From Paraphaeosphaeria minitans (taxonomy: Eukaryota > Ascomycota > Dothideomycetes > Pleosporales > Didymosphaeriaceae): a stretch of 64,000 bases of DNA. The stretch covers positions 1,302,001 through 1,366,000 of the forward strand of contig WJXW01000008.1 in NCBI GenBank assembly GCA_015832175.1. The letters are read 5' to 3'. Each line of letters starts with the position of its first letter. The first letter of the stretch is position 1. This document shows positions 38,349-48,899 of this stretch, piece by piece. The notes under the pieces are model-generated. The model did not search any database. It saw only the letters and a list, made by a program, of their open reading frames with translations, and was not told where the DNA came from. Made by a program: the position numbers and the translations under genes.

Positions 38349-39013
38349 TTAGCTGGCGGGGCAGGCCGCGACCTAGCAGGGATCAGGGGTCGGCTGATGC
38401 CCCTATCCGAGTTTTGGGGGTCTCTGGCTACGTCCGCCCAGGAGCGGCGTCCTGACTTCTGACTCCTGGAGTTGCTGTAGCTGGCATCGCTGCTCCAGCG
38501 GGAGCTGGGAGGAGAGTTGCTTGGGAAGAGGGAGGTCAGGGCGTGGATGACTCTCTGCTGCAGCTCCTCTGCGATCCTGGCTTCTTGAGGGTCAGTGTAG
38601 CCCTGTGCGTGTTGATCTACAGCTGCTGCGAAGGCGGCAGTAATGGTGTTCCATAGCTGGGTGATTTGCTGAGTCTCGGTGATGTGGCGTTGGACGGCAT
38701 CAGAGACTCGAGGTTTGAGAGCGCCCCCACCGAGGTTCTAGCTGCTCAGCGGAGGTGCTTGATGATGCACGTCCCTCTGAAGCCGCCTTGAGGCGCGGGA
38801 ATTGAGATGTTGGGGGGACTGGGGGTCTGGAGACCCCGTGTGATGGGAGGAGGGAGACTCTGCCATCCTATTAGGCTCCCCTGCGCGTCGCGCGGAGGGC
38901 CTAGGCGGATGCTAGAGGTACTCCTAGAGTGGCCGCAGCGAGCCGGATCAGTTGCTGGGATTTTGGGGGCCTCTGTGAAGGAAGCCCGAAAATCAAAAGA
39001 TTGATGTTCGGTG
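38349..39013 (-). mobile_element. LINE copy 2: 5' end only, 3'-truncated
   Basis: This 665-bp block is a diverged copy of 44382-45043, the 5' untranslated region and first ~170 codons of ORF1 of the full-length LINE, in the same orientation (I judge about 90% identity by eye). Differences are mostly transitions and small changes that break the ORF1 frame. Its 5' end (39013) coincides with that of the full-length copy (45043), and it is directly joined to the latter's 3' tail through about 10 bases. Its 3' boundary at 38349 abuts the OrsD-like frame. Confidence 0.88.
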
Positions 39014-39023
39014 AGGATTGAAT

Positions 39024-39046
39024 GGTTGGTTGGTTGGTTGGTTGGT
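39024..39046 (-). repeat. LINE 3'-terminal microsatellite, (CCAA)n
   Basis: The + strand has five GGTT units plus GGT, which is a (AACC/CCAA)n tail in the element's sense. It differs from the AAACC unit at the tail of the other LINE at 3875-3894. Confidence 0.85.
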
Positions 39047-39410
39047 ATTCATTTTTCGTCCGTATGATGAGGAGTAAGTCCACCATATCGCCTCCCGAGG
39101 GGCATATAAGACGTGCTAAGCTATGGATTTACAGTGCCAGCGCGCTACCTTAGAAAGCATTTCTTGCCTATGCGGGTATTGCTGCCATTTCAAGCTGTAG
39201 CTCCCCTTCCAGTTAGGGAGACTAGGCCGTGTATATACATCAGGGAGAGTCCCTTATATTATAAGGCATTATTATGCCGTTACAGTAGAGAAGAGAGTAA
39301 GAGGGTGAGAAGGAGAGGGTGGAGAGAGAAGTAGAAAGATAAGAAGTGTCGCAGCTATTATGCTGCTAGGCTAAGTGCAGTGGGGTTGTTGTTGCTAGTG
39401 CAGGGCAGGA

Positions 39411-42400
39411 CTACCGAGGACAAACCTTAGTATAGTACTGTGTGAGCTGGGTAAAGGCTTCGAAGGCCTCTGGATCTCCTATCAGCGCCGCGGTATACGC
39501 CAGGCCGTCAGCCCGGCTGGATGGTAGTGCGGGTGGTTGAAGCGGCCATTGGCCAAAGGCCCCTAGGGTCTTACGGCAGAGCGTAAGGTGCTCTAGCGTC
39601 TTATTACGTCTGTATAAGTAGGTGAGGTTCGCGTTGTTGTGATTGAACTTCTAATGGTACCAGGTAAAGTCTCCGTGCATAGAGCAGATAGATAGGAATC
39701 TAGCCAATACAGCTCTGGGTAGGTCTAGTTCTCCTGGTCCGCGGCGTGGTGCGTAGTCCAGCTCCCAGCTTTTATACCATCTAGAGAGTTTTGTTTTCTT
39801 ATCTACCCACTAAATCTGTTGTATGCTTCGTAGTACTTTGCGAGCAACTGACTTAATGCCTAAGAGTGTGGGCACAGCAGCTTTCCTAGTTAGTGGCGAT
39901 AGGTGCTGGGCTTCCTGATTAGCTAGTCTGTTAGCCGTCTCGTTCCCCTCGACACCCAGGTGTCCAGGGGCCCATTTGATAGAGACGTCGTGTGTCTCTA
40001 TAGCGCCGTGGCATGCTAGGAAGGCCCATTGAGAGGTAGAAGGCGCGACGCCTCTAAGGCCCCATATTACTGAAGTGCTGTCTACGCACATCCAGATTCG
40101 GCGGGTACTAAGCGCTGGTTGTCTTATCGTGTGCTGGAGGCCTCTCCACGCTCCGACTACCTCCGCGTCAAACACATGCGAGGTAGGATGTAGTGACCCG
40201 CGGCCGCTCTGTAGTTGTCTTCCATTCTGATACACTGCGTAGCCGTAGGTGACCCGCTTTTCTCCTTCCTTTGTGTACTGTTCAGAGCCATCTGAGAAGA
40301 TAGTGACATCTAATGGTGGGAGCTGAGCCCACCATTCTTTGAAGGACTTGGCTGCAGTCTTCTTGTCTATGCCGAGTGTTGGGTCGGTTCGGCATCCAGG
40401 CGAGTAGTGAGGGGCTATCAGTTCAGTCCTAGGAATCTCTGGTAGAAGAGACCCTAGCTGCTGGACTTTTGTCTGGATTCTCTGAGGTTTTCCGGCTCCC
40501 TTGCCTCTATTTACTATAGGGACTACCGCACGGTTGGTAAGGAGGTGATCTGAGTCTATAGCACGAAGATGGGTTGCATATCTGAGTTTGGCTTCCTCCA
40601 GCGCCACTGCGGCGGAGGGTAATCCAGCGTCTCGAAATAGTGTGGCTGTTGGGGTCGTCCTCCACACTGGTAGGATACCTCTTGCTGCTATAGCGATTGT
40701 CTTATCTATAGCGGCTATATGCCAGCCAACATAGGCGCTCACCTCTGGCGGTCTGCCAGGCTTGAGTGTTCGCGGCGGTTTGGTGCGGCCCCTGTACCAG
40801 CACTCTGTCCCATGCAGAAGGGACGGGTATACGCAGGCAATGGTAGCCTTGCGGAGAGAGCTGGCTGGTGGTCCGCAAGTGGTCCTTGCTAGACTTCGGA
40901 TGTGGTGGGCTACCTTGGCGGCTTTTGCGGCGCGCATAGCTATGTGTCGTCTGAAAGTTAGTCTGCGGTCGAACCAGATTCCTAGCCACCGCAGGGCTGG
41001 CTGGCAGTGTTCTCCACCTGGGAGGATTGGGTGGGTCGTGAGGTGCTCGTCTACGACACAGAGTGGGGCATAGCTGCTTCGCTGTCTCGTTAGGTGTATC
41101 ATCTCCTGCTTTTCTGGGGCAAAGGTGACTTTGTTGATTGCGCCCCACGTTCTGATCTGCCTTAGATCTGCTGCTAGGAGCTCAACGTTGTTATCTAGGG
41201 AGTGCGAGGCCCGGTATAGGCATATGTCATCGGCGTATCCAAATCTCCGTTCTATGTCCATGGATAGCAGCTCTGCCAGGTACAGCGTGTACAGGACCGG
41301 GGAGAGAGGCGACCCTTGGGGCGTCCCGCAGGCGACAGGGTAGCTGGGGGTGGTGACCTGGCCAAGGCGAACTTGGACCCTTCGAGCAGTAAGGAAGGAG
41401 TCTATGAAGAGGATAGTCCTTTGCGGCCATCCCTGTTCAACCATTCGGTGCAGCAGACGGTTCTTCAGGAGAGCGTCAAAGGCGCCCTGCACATCTAGGG
41501 TAACCATTGTAACGTGCTGATTCAGTGCCCACGCGGCTTCTGTGTCATGGGTGAACGCTGCGGTCAGATCGGCTGCAGAGCGTTTTGGGAGGGCGCCGCC
41601 ATGTTGGGGACTAAGGATCTTGTGCGTCATAGCAGTCCATGCAATTCTTCTGGCCACTGTTCGTTCAAGGCCTTTCCCAATGCAGGATAGGAGTGCTATT
41701 GGTCTCCAGGATCGGGATGACGTCCGGTCTGTCTTCCCTACTTTGGGTATCATTGCCACCTCCGCGAGCTTCCAATATGCTGGGAAGTGGTTGAGTTCTA
41801 GGCACTGCTGGAAGATCCTTCGTATAAGCTCTCCAACATGAGCCCAGCAGGCGCGGAGCAGCCGAACAGTGGACCGGTCAGTACCTGGTGAGGTGCTAGA
41901 GACCCCTATTGTGTTTCGTTCTGCTTCCTCAAGTGAGATATATGTGCTCCAGGGGAGAGTGGCTGCGGCCTCCTGGTCTGGGCATTGTCTGAGGTCATCC
42001 TCTGCTGTGTACCGGTTGAGAACTTCCTCTCTGAGTGCCTCTGCCTTCTCCAGGGGGTCATAGATAGTCGTATCGTTGACTATAAGGGGGGTTTCCTGGT
42101 TCTCCGGCGTAAGCTTATGCCAGGCAATGACCTTGAACAGGTCCTTATCGTCCTTGGCGTTGTCAATAACGTGCCTCCAGTATTGTCTCTTAGCCTGTCT
42201 AACTATTGTCTTGAAAGCTCGTGTTTCTTCTGATGGAGGGCTGCCTAGGTAGAGCTGTCTGGCGCGCTTGTAGGCTTGGTAAGCAGTCTTGCACTCCTCA
42301 GTCCACCATGGTGCGGCGCGTCCTTCCTTGCGATCAGGCCTGCCTGCTGTTCGTACAGAGTGTTGTATTGTCTCCGTCAGTAGCGACACACAGTTGTCTA

Positions 42401-43247
42401 GTTGTGCTGTATCTTGCGCCGCAAGCGGGTCTGGGATACCCTGAACGCCTATCTCTATCAGACCGGCAAACTTTGGTAGGCTTGCCTCTGGGACTCTGTA
42501 GTGGTACTGAGCTAGGTGCGGAGTACCTAGTGCGACAGTGGGGATAGAGGTCACTATCGTCTCGTGGTCTGATCCGCTGTGCATGCTGGCCTCGACAGCC
42601 GACTGGGCGAATGGGATGTTAGAGAAGGTCAGATCAAGGACATGACCAGCGCAGTGCGTTGGCTGCCCTGGCACGCCAATGTAGTCCATGGAGGCGGCGG
42701 CCGCCCACCTGGCAAGCTCTATGCCGCCGTTGGCTGCGGTGACAGCCGGTTCAAAGGATTCGTGTCGGACATTGAAGTCACCTCCCACAAGGCGGTGTTG
42801 GGGAGGCGTGAGATGCGTGACGTATTGAAGTACGTCAGGGGTAAGTGGCTGTCTATAGCAGTTGAGTATTGCTACTCCGTTCACAACAACCCATAGCAGG
42901 TCTGGATGGTTGAGACTTTCTCTAGTCTGGAGTCTTAGGTGGTACCCTTTCCGGATATACGTCATCACCCGAGGGCGCGCTGAGCCTGATGCGGTGGGAG
43001 TGTCCCAAGTGCTGATCGGTGCGAGGTGCCGAAAGCCAGGGTGGGTAGAGGTCCTTGAGTTGGCACATGTGAAGGGCTCTTGCACGCATACAACATCCAG
43101 GCCCTTCTGAAAGGCCACTTCTAGTATTGTGATATGGCAGGGAGAGCTCCTGCCAACATTGGCCCAGCATACTCGTAGCTGTTTGCTTGGTAGACTGGGC
43201 TGTTGTTGCTCGTTATAGGCTGGGGTGTTGTTGGGGTGTTCTAGCAT
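39411..43247 (-). pseudogene. LINE ORF2: endonuclease/RT/RNase H with two premature stops
   Basis: From ATG 43245-43247 the frame is open for 1145 codons to a TAG at 39810-39812, and then continues in the same frame past a second TAG (39651-39653) to 39411. Domains in order: endonuclease (CVQEPF, LVGGDFNVRHESF, SGSDHETIV), reverse transcriptase (GTPQGSPLSPVLYTLYLAEL, FGYADDICLY with the catalytic YADD), RNase H (TIFSDGSEQY, HVFDAEVVGAW, CVDSTSVIWGL, GNETANRLAN). The last RNase H motif has Asn where Asp is usual. After the stops, a conserved C-terminal part survives (HGDFTWYH, NKTLEHLTLCRKTLGAFGQW), but the usual Cys of the zinc knuckle read as Tyr (LTYLYRRNK). Both TAGs fit CAG-to-TAG changes. 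Confidence 0.9.
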
Positions 43248-44896
43248 GTCGATGGAGGGTCATCGCTCATGCTGGTGTCTTCTCTCTCTGAGGTAGACGG
43301 GTCAGTGTAGATAGTGGGTCGTGGCTGCAAGCTTTTGGCAGACATTTGCCTGACGTTGAGGTTTCTATTGCCCGTGGCTGCCCGCCTTGGTCTCTTTTCT
43401 CCGCTGGTAGCGGATGAAGGTACGTGGGAGGCACTGATTGTTCTGGTACGTGTAGCTTGTGCTGCTTGCTCCTGAGTAGTAGGTTGGGGTGTCGTTGTCT
43501 CCTGAGGAGCCTCTGGTGGAGTGGAATCAGGCTGAAGTGTGGCCTGTCTCAGGGTCTCTTCGACTGTTCCGTAGAGGTGCTTGTGTGCTATCCTGCCTGC
43601 GCGGCGGATGGCTTTTAGCTCAGTCTTTGTAGGCTTGCTTATGTGTCCGTGTACCCGACGAGGGGCTGCAGGGCAGTTGGAGTGGCTGGCTGGGTGAGGG
43701 CCGTGGCAGTTGGCACACATAGCTTTGTGGGGGCAACTGTCTCCGTGCTGTCCTTGGTGTCGGTCCGTACGGTCACCGCAGTGCGCACAGCGGGCTACTC
43801 GGGTACAGCGTGCAGCGTTGCAGTATCCCTGGCAGCCTGGGTCATGTCGCTGTATAGTTGGACGTTTGTGGATTTCCTTTGAGAATTGGCTCGTGCCAAA
43901 AAGCTGGAATGAGCGGACTGGCTGCTTGTATGAGATAATCCAGGTAGTGAGGCCATTCTGGTTCACCCCGTGCCGTGAGGTCCTGCAGCTGACGGGCTGC
44001 TTGCCTGTTTGTGAGCATACCTCTTCCTCGACCAGCTGGGTAGTAGTTGGTATTTCTGTGCCGTCTAGGGTCCGAAAAGAGCTGGGTACTCCTTGCACTG
44101 CGTAGTTGATCCAGCGTTCTGGGATCCTGATCGCGTCTCTGTCTAGCGCTTGTACTATAAGTACCTGGTTCTCTTGCGTTAGGAGTTGTTCCCGGATATT
44201 CTGGTTAGCTGGGGTAATTGCCCAGCCTGTATTGATAGGTGATGCAGTAGGTATATCCTTGAGGGTGATTCCTCCTATGCTCTTGCATATTGCCTGCCTT
44301 ACTGCAAATGGTGATGGTTGTTGCAGTCGCATTGCTGGGTTAGAGATGGCTATAAAGATTCGATTGTCTTCTTTTGGCTTAGCTAGCGGGGCGGGCCGCG
44401 TCCTAGCAGCGATCAGGGGTCGACTGATGCCCCTATTCGAGTTTTGGGGGTCTCTGGCTACGTCCGCCCAGGAGCGGCGTCCTGATTCCTGGCTCCTGGA
44501 GTTGCTGTAGCCGGCGTCGCTGCTCCAGCGGGAGCTGGGAGGGGAGTTGCTTGGGGAGAGGGAGGTCAGGGCATGGATGACTCTCTGCTGCAGCTCCTCT
44601 GCGATATTGGCTTCTTGAGGATTAGTGTAGCCTTGTGCGTGTTGATCTACGGCTGCTGCGAAGGCGGCAGTGATGGTGTTCCATAGCTGGGTGGTCTGCT
44701 GGGTCTCGGTGATGTGGCGTTGGACGGCGTCAGAGACTCGAGGTTTGGGAGCGCCCCCACCGGGGTTCTGACTGCTCAGCGGGGGTGCCGGGTGGTGCAC
44801 GTCCTTCTGGAGCCGTCTTGAGGCGCTGGTATTGAGCTGCTGAGGGGACTCGGGGTCTGGGGACCCCGTGTGGTGGGAGGAGGGAGACTCTACCAT
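43241..44896 (-). CDS. LINE ORF1: Gag-like nucleic-acid-binding protein (551 aa)
   Basis: ORF1 starts at ATG 44894-44896 and is open to TAG 43241-43243. It has a long disordered Pro/Ser/Gln-rich N-terminus, a central folded region (IFIAISNPAMRLQQPSPFAV, AVRQAICKSIGGITLKDI, NTGWAITPANQNIREQLLTQ) typical of the RNA-binding part of LINE ORF1, and zinc knuckles (CQGYCNAARCTRVARCAHCG, then HGDSCPHKAMCANCHGPHPA and HSNCP). A Pro/Thr/Gln tail follows. It would coat LINE RNA to form the ribonucleoprotein. The stop overlaps the ORF2 start (ATGCTAG), suggesting that ORF2 is translated by termination-reinitiation. No defect is visible. Confidence 0.88.
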   Translation of the reverse strand: MVESPSSHHTGSPDPESPQQLNTSASRRLQKDVHHPAPPLSSQNPGGGAPKPRVSDAVQRHITETQQTTQLWNTITAAFAAAVDQHAQGYTNPQEANIAEELQQRVIHALTSLSPSNSPPSSRWSSDAGYSNSRSQESGRRSWADVARDPQNSNRGISRPLIAARTRPAPLAKPKEDNRIFIAISNPAMRLQQPSPFAVRQAICKSIGGITLKDIPTASPINTGWAITPANQNIREQLLTQENQVLIVQALDRDAIRIPERWINYAVQGVPSSFRTLDGTEIPTTTQLVEEEVCSQTGKQPVSCRTSRHGVNQNGLTTWIISYKQPVRSFQLFGTSQFSKEIHKRPTIQRHDPGCQGYCNAARCTRVARCAHCGDRTDRHQGQHGDSCPHKAMCANCHGPHPASHSNCPAAPRRVHGHISKPTKTELKAIRRAGRIAHKHLYGTVEETLRQATLQPDSTPPEAPQETTTPQPTTQEQAAQATRTRTISASHVPSSATSGEKRPRRAATGNRNLNVRQMSAKSLQPRPTIYTDPSTSEREDTSMSDDPPSTC

Positions 44897-45043
44897 CCTA
44901 TTAAGCTCCCTTACGCGTCGCGCGGGGGACCTAGGCGGATGCTAGAGGTACTCCCAGAGTGGCCGCAGCGAGCCGGATCAGTTGCTGGGATTTTTGGGGC
45001 CTCTGTGAAGGAAGTCCAAAAATCGAAAGTTTGGTGTTCGGTG

Positions 45044-45355
45044 TCCCTAGCCATGATAAAAGCTCTTCAGCTTCAAAGGAACTGGCTGAGGCGCTCCGCC
45101 GTCCCCGGTCACCACAATAAGCTCACCGAGTATATCGTCAAGAAGGATAAGAAGCAGGAGAAGCTAGCAGAAGAAGCTAGCAGAAGAAGCCTCCGCGGGC
45201 GAGCAACTAACCGCGACTTCCTAATCAGGACAATTATACATACAGTAGGGCCCATAACACATCAAATTCAGCTCCTACGGACTACGCTCCGCAGCCAATT
45301 CACTGTCTTGGCGTCCCGTACATACGTAGGTGACGATTTAACGCAGCCGCAGTAA
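45044..45355 (+). CDS. Unrecognised ORF fragment at the LINE 5' flank
   Basis: Immediately outside the LINE a + strand frame (ATG 45053) reads as a basic, helical protein (KALQLQRNWLRRSAVPGHH, YIVKKDKKQEKLAEEASRR, FLIRTIIHTVGPITHQIQLL) and stops at 45353-45355. Upstream the frame runs antisense through the LINE leader, which is coincidental. It may be the remainder of a gene or element interrupted by the LINE. No family is recognised. Confidence 0.3.
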   Translation, partial: SLAMIKALQLQRNWLRRSAVPGHHNKLTEYIVKKDKKQEKLAEEASRRSLRGRATNRDFLIRTIIHTVGPITHQIQLLRTTLRSQFTVLASRTYVGDDLTQPQ

Positions 45356-46881
45356 CCCAGCTATGCTACGGATTACGGCGTTCTAGCTGTTTGCTAAGCG
45401 TAGCTAGGCGTGGTGGATGAATTATGGCTGAATCTAAGTAGGACTCATTGATTAATTATTGGATCCGTGGTTGGTCTTCCTGACAGCGTCTGCAAGCTGA
45501 AGAGGGAATTTTTTGCACAGTATTCAATGTAGTTGCACTTTCAAAGTCTCCTGGGTACTGGGAGGAAGACAAGGCAAATGACAGAGCTAGAACCACGAAT
45601 CGCAGATGTGGTGGATGGGGTCTTGCAATGAGCCACAAGCGTAGCTTGCCAGATATGTACTGTGGACTTTTGCTTGTGAAGATGTTTTTCAACGTTGACG
45701 CCACGCGACGAGTATCGGTGAAGCCGCGGCGGCCAAGGTCCTGGAACACTCTTCCCGCACAGACGGTAATGCTGGCTTCCACACCCCCCCCCCCCACCTT
45801 CGTCTACGACATCGTCTGAATTCCAATAGACTTTTGTTAGTATGTGGCATCACGTTCAACACTATCACATGATACTACCAACCTTATGTAGACTAGCTGC
45901 TGACTACGATCCTCGTATTTAAGGGATCCTCTGGTTAGCTTACAATTAACTCAGTCTCTCATTCTTCCTCCGTACTTCACTGATAGATACATACGACCGA
46001 GAGTTCTTCGCCCGACGACTAGTGACCAGCATATGCACAAGGGAATAACCATTTGTGCTTTGAACTGGTGGAAATGGGGAAGAGGACTTCGATCCAGGTG
46101 TAGACGGATGTACCAAAAAGGCAGCCATCATTTGGGCCTTTGGTAACGATGTCGCCACCTCGCCACCGGCATCCATTCTCCCGCCACAGTGGCGTCGAGT
46201 AAGGAGGATACCGATTTCCCCTCTTTTGGGCTTTTCAGGGCTGTGAATCGACACGCGCAGTGACGTAATACGAACTTCCTATGCATTCAGCGCACAGCTT
46301 TCCTACCCGGCTGTAGGCTGCAACAATTCTCGCCTAGCGGGCTTCATACGGACCCAGTATCGTCGGTTACGTAGGCAAGCAGACGAGGCTGGCACACAAC
46401 AACGGCACCATGCAACGTTCTGTGCATCGCTGCCAGCAATGTTTTCCCGTAGCTCCACGAATGAGTAGATCGTACCGAAGCATTAGCTATGCATAGGACG
46501 ACTTCCCAGCCATTCAGAGGAGAACTGTTCGATTGTCTGAACTCGTTTGGTACGCTGGATGGTAGCTTTCCGTTGTCGTTGCCCATACACTGCCAGACCA
46601 TACCAGGGCACGGAACCGCTTCCAGACGTTCATCAGGTTTGGTTCATTAGCAGGCTGCTCTAGCTCCAACAGTTTTCTAACGTTCCATGGCCAGCCAAAA
46701 TGTTTTCTATTGGCGATCACGTGGAAGATGAATTTGGTTATGTTTAAATACAGCTCGATATCCACCTGTAGAAATCGACCGAGATCTTATCCTTCTCACA
46801 CCTTCACATCTTCCCAGGTCTATCATTGTTGAGCCAACGAGACCGGCTCAAGCAACACGTGCCCTTCGAATATTTCTAGCA
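45356..46881. other. Intergenic, no gene recognised; contains a C12 run
   Basis: About 1.5 kb has only unconvincing short frames. A homopolymer of 12 C at 45784-45795 is the only oddity. From about 46720 the sequence (TTTAAATA and then pyrimidine-rich stretches) is plausibly the promoter of the next gene. Confidence 0.4.
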
Positions 46882-47757
46882 ATGGCTCAAGCAGTCCCAG
46901 CAGTGCCAATTGTACACAACTGCGTCTGAATGTAGCTCCTGTCTATCCGCTAAATTGGCTTCCATCCAGAACACGAACACCAGGCCTTACCCCCCACCAG
47001 AGGCCGTTAGAACACGGCCGCACGTATGCGAGACATTAACAGAAGTTGAATCAGCAGGGCGCGACTCCCTCGCGGCCACACGTACAGGTCGGAAGGAAAG
47101 TGCAGCCGGGCTGTCTACCAACAGCGCCAGCAGAGTACGGAAGGACTCGGTCCAAAGCAGTGGTAGTGGTCCATTGGAGGTCAATGACTGTCTAACGCTC
47201 GGCGCAACCATGGTCAGCTATGCCCATCCCACTGCTCCGGGCATCCTCAGACCCTTCAACGCTTCGCTTGGTCACGACGGTCGCCCTAGCCATGCGCATG
47301 ATACAAGCCAGTCTTCTTTAGGAGAACCCATCGCGGACGATTATTGGAGTATGTCGAGCGTTGTCGGTGTCAAGAGCAGCATCAAGGGCCATCAGGTCCC
47401 AACAATCACCTCGGCTTCGGCATGGGCGGCGGGCTGCGGACGGCAACCCCACCAGCTTTCGGCCCAGAGATGCTGGATCCGTAGAAAGACTCGGTTCCCT
47501 ATTGCTCGACAGTAAATCCAAACCAGTTGCATCTTTTCAATCTAGGCATGGGAAACCGCCAGTCGTCATTCGATCTGTTCGGGACTCCCTTCACAGCAAA
47601 GCCAATTGACAAACACTATCTTGCTGGGCGTTCTGGTCTGGATAGCTCTATGGGCTTTCCTCGATCCAAAGACACTGTTGGCGACGGATCTTCTCCATTG
47701 GCAGTAAGCACCACCAGCCAAAGCGGGTGTGGTCAAGTTATCGTGGATGGCTCTTGA
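46882..47757 (+). pseudogene. Spliced disordered protein gene, probably frameshifted
   Basis: A proposed start ATG at 46882 gives 14 codons (MAQAVPAVPIVHNC), a 46-nt intron 46924-46969 (donor GTCTGA, branch GCTAAAT, acceptor TCCAG) and then a frame rich in Ser, Thr, Arg and Pro up to about SLGEPIADDYWSMSSVVG (47310-47370). After that the protein-like signal moves to another frame: HLGFGMGGGLRTATPPAFGP, a TAG at 47488-47490, then QLHLFNLGMGNRQSSFDLFG and TPFTAKPIDKHYL to TGA near 47755. The change of frame and the in-frame TAG suggest decay, or an intron I could not place. No domain is recognised. Confidence 0.45.
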
Positions 47758-48899
47758 CAGCCGACGTATGTTCGTGTTAGAGAACAGAGGCTTGGTCCTG
47801 GTCTACTCTGTGGGAAAGCGGTAAACTCGCATGAATATGATGATAAAATTGGGTAAGGACAATTCGAATGAGCTGATCTCAGACGTACCTAACTTGTTGG
47901 GGGAACACTGACCTATCAGCACATACCTAACTTCAATTGTTTCAGGGACCTGGGTCAGCTAAAGGAAATTTGAAAAAAGCGTAAATAGAAAAGAATTGTT
48001 TCTCTAGCCTCTCGCAACCCTCTCAACTCGTCTTAAAAACGCTGTCCGAGAATCTTTTCTAGTTCCGATAGGCGTAAAAGGAACAGATGTTGACCTCCAT
48101 AAGATGCTTGGGCGTTGGCAACCTGGTGGGTTCTAATTGGCCTTTGCGCATACGACGCTCTGACGTACCAGATTATATGGGACTTCCTCGAGAGATGACA
48201 AAAGCTACGGTAGTCAGAACAGGTACTTGAGCTTGCGACGAGCCTTATAAATAGCGCTCGTAGTCAATGAATATGTCTGCGCAGACTGAACGTGCTGCTG
48301 TCGGCGCCGCACAGCGCTACTCGGCATGAAGTGTGCATGCAAAGGCCTTAGCAGCCGCGCTCTGACTAACCTAAAGGCTCCTCCTTCATATCCCAATGCC
48401 AATATGATTCGCTGAGCAGCTGATGTAGAAGATATTACGGGCAAGTTCGAAAAGGTCGTTGTACTTGTCCCTCTCGAGCTGCCGACACAGGAGGACAATC
48501 TCCGTCTGCCAAGTCAAAGCTCGTAACCGAAGATATCTCGATCGATGCTAGGCCACAACAATTCTAAACCGCCGCTAGAGCTTGGTTAGATTAGACTCTT
48601 GGGATACAGCCGTGGACAGCCAGATCATCAGTCCGAACGATGTGGCGAGCGAGCCATAAAGGATTGCACCGCAGCGTGAGTGACTCTCATTGTATGTGGG
48701 ACCTTAAGTCTGTCTTTGTGACGAGTGACTGGGCGAGATGGCGAGTATCTGGCCCCCGCACCTTAAAGGAAGAAATAGTGGTGGGGAGCATACTGCGACA
48801 AACCCACATAAGAACGTAGGTGGCACGAGGCGGTCCACAATCACGACACAGGCGAGGGGATTCGTGGGATCGTGGGTATCACTGATTAATTCGTTCTGC
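47758..48899. other. Intergenic, no gene recognised
   Basis: Short frames only. The 48740-48900 part may extend the decayed helicase fragment (minus-strand reading VVIVDRLVPPTFLCGFV), but this is not certain. Confidence 0.35.

Larger units (their letters stand above)
39014..45043 (-). mobile_element. Full-length two-ORF LINE (Tad/I-type)
   Basis: On the minus strand the element has about 147 bp of 5' untranslated region (45043-44897), ORF1 (44896-43241), ORF2 (43247-39411, with two internal TAGs), 3' untranslated sequence and a (CCAA)-type tail (39024-39046). ORF1 and ORF2 overlap by 7 bases. The 5' end is defined by the point at which similarity to the second copy ends. No clear target-site duplication was found. 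The C-terminal damage looks RIP-like. Confidence 0.9.

Noticed and set aside
38807..39004. ORF antisense in the LINE fragment
   Set aside because: Antisense shadow of the LINE ORF1 leader; the same frame occurs at the homologous place near 44.87-45.03 kb.
44870..45052. N-terminal extension of the 45.05-45.36 kb frame through the LINE leader
   Set aside because: This stretch is antisense to the LINE 5' region and is shared with the second LINE copy, so it belongs to the element.
45784..45795. C12 homopolymer as a functional element
   Set aside because: More likely a slippage tract or sequencing artefact; nothing around it suggests function.
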